Shown in pieces: positions 5,442-6,572 of a stretch of DNA of 6,572 bases. Each line of letters opens with the position of its first letter. Within the stretch, counting starts at the first letter, position 1. Below the pieces are notes generated by a model. That model saw nothing but the letters and a program-made list of their open reading frames with translations. It made no database searches and was not told the DNA's origin. A program made the position numbers and the translations under genes. The DNA comes from Bacillota bacterium (lineage in GTDB: Bacteria > Bacillota > DTU025): positions 1 through 6,572 of the forward strand of contig DMOT01000323.1 in the NCBI GenBank assembly GCA_003456765.1. The letters are read 5' to 3'.

Positions 5442-6572
5442 ATGCTGGACCTGAAATTTGTAAGGTCGAACCCGGACATAGTCAGAGATTCGCTGCTAAA
5501 GCGAGGAGAGAATACTGATGTGCTCGATGACCTTCTGGCCAAGGATGAACGCCGTCGGGCCATACTGGTTGAGGCGGAGGAGCTAAGGCGCCGAAGAAAC
5601 GAGGCATCAGCGCAGGTTGCCAAGATGAAGCAGACAGGCGGCGATGCATCCAGCATAATAAGTGAGATGAGAGTGGTCTCCGAGCGCATCCGGGGTCTGG
5701 ACCAAGAGCTGGCTGACGTGGAAATGCGCCTTGCCGAGATCCTCTTCGGCATCCCCAACATTCCCCATGAGTCCGTCCCTGTGGGCCGTGATGAGAGCGA
5801 AAACGTAGTAGTCCGGAAATGGGGAGAGCCTACGGTTTTCGGTTTTGAGCCCAAGCCCCACTGGGATCTCGGTGCCGCCCTCGACATTCTCGACTTCGAA
5901 CGGGCCTCGAAAATAACAGGGTCGCGATTCGTCGTGTACAAGGGCGCCGGTTCGCGGCTGGTGAGGGCCTTGATCAATTTCATGCTTGATCTGCATACAG
6001 AGGAACACGGCTACACTGAGGTATTCCCGCCGTTTCTGGTGAACCGGGAATCTGCGATCGGAACAGGCCAGCTTCCGAAGTTTGCTGAGGACATGTTCAA
6101 GTGCGAAGGTCTTGACTATTACCTGGCGCCTACCGCCGAGGTTCCCGTGACGAACATGTACCGTGGGGAGATACTCGACGGCGACTTGCTGCCCATAAAA
6201 CACTGCGCTTATACTGCCTGTTTCCGGTCGGAAGCAGGATCGGCAGGTCGAGATACCAGGGGCCTGATACGCCAGCACCAGTTTGACAAGGTTGAATTGG
6301 TCAAGTTCGTTCATCCTGATAGCTCATACGATGAGCTTGAGAAGCTTGTGAATGATGCTGAGAGCGTCCTTCAGATACTAAACTTGCCCTACCAGGTCAC
6401 GATGATGTGCACTGGCGATGTAGGTTTTGCTGCCGCTAAGAAATATGATCTGGAAGTATGGATGCCTAGCTACAACAGATATGTAGAGATCTCTTCCTGC
6501 AGCAACTTCGAAGCGTTCCAGGCTCGGAGGGCTGACATCAAGTTTAGGCCGGCGCCGGGCGAGCGTGCTGAG
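5442..6572 (+). CDS. serS: Seryl-tRNA synthetase (3'-truncated by window edge)
   Basis: The frame stays open from ATG 5442 to the last base, giving 377 of the roughly 420-425 residues usual for this class II enzyme, which attaches serine to tRNA-Ser. AAGGGGGA (5425-5432) provides a ribosome binding site nine bases before the start. Residues from about 27 to 100 are rich in Glu, Arg and Lys and form the long coiled-coil arm that holds the long variable arm of tRNA-Ser. Motif 1 is [12 protein letters not shown] (189-200, with Pro197). TAE (231-233) lies in the serine pocket, and motif 2 begins [14 protein letters not shown] (261-274). [16 protein letters not shown] (348-363) is also typical. 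Motif 3 lies beyond the window. The gene has its own promoter and T-box leader, so it is regulated separately from the por operon. Confidence 0.98.
   Translation, partial: MLDLKFVRSNPDIVRDSLLKRGENTDVLDDLLAKDERRRAILVEAEELRRRRNEASAQVAKMKQTGGDASSIISEMRVVSERIRGLDQELADVEMRLAEILFGIPNIPHESVPVGRDESENVVVRKWGEPTVFGFEPKPHWDLGAALDILDFERASKITGSRFVVYKGAGSRLVRALINFMLDLHTEEHGYTEVFPPFLVNRESAIGTGQLPKFAEDMFKCEGLDYYLAPTAEVPVTNMYRGEILDGDLLPIKHCAYTACFRSEAGSAGRDTRGLIRQHQFDKVELVKFVHPDSSYDELEKLVNDAESVLQILNLPYQVTMMCTGDVGFAAAKKYDLEVWMPSYNRYVEISSCSNFEAFQARRADIKFRPAPGERAE

Noticed and set aside
5423..6314. Minus-strand open frames opposite serS
   Set aside because: The + strand encodes an unbroken seryl-tRNA synthetase here with motifs 1 and 2, so these are shadows.

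Overview
The window looks like an ordinary chromosomal segment of an anaerobic member of the Bacillota, probably a moderately GC-rich Clostridia-like lineage. Three things suggest this: a serS gene controlled by a T-box riboswitch, a four-subunit pyruvate:ferredoxin oxidoreductase (porGDAB), and strong GGAGG-type ribosome binding sites. All genes lie on the + strand. No mobile element, CRISPR array, tRNA or rRNA gene was seen, and the intact reading frames show no sign of decay.

Layout. Positions 1-249 hold the last 82 codons of pdxS (PLP synthase), cut by the left edge. glyA (serine hydroxymethyltransferase) follows at 343-1602. A 142-bp gap contains a GC-rich hairpin with a GUAA tetraloop. 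Next come porG (1745-2320), porD (2320-2625), porA (2651-3832) and porB (3844-4770), tightly packed in the order G-D-A-B and clearly one operon. A terminator-like hairpin lies just after porB (4826-4861). The 671-bp gap 4771-5441 is mostly regulatory. It holds a near-consensus promoter (4989-5017) and a T-box leader whose parts can be read: specifier codon UCC, bulge UGGC, mutually exclusive antiterminator and terminator. serS starts at 5442 and is cut by the right edge after 377 codons.

How the genes fit together. PdxS makes the PLP that GlyA needs. GlyA interconverts serine and glycine with one-carbon transfer to tetrahydrofolate. Serine can be turned into pyruvate, and PorGDAB links pyruvate to acetyl-CoA, CO2 and reduced ferredoxin. 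SerS consumes serine for translation and is induced when tRNA-Ser is uncharged. This serine/pyruvate theme is an inference from adjacency, not proof of a dedicated pathway.

The genes themselves are well-known families, and I found no undescribed multi-gene system. The most unusual item is an apparent 55-60 nt insertion, able to fold as its own hairpin, in the apical loop of T-box Stem I. Also worth a look are the GUAA hairpin between glyA and porG, and the separation of pdxS from serS by glyA-porGDAB with no pdxT in between.
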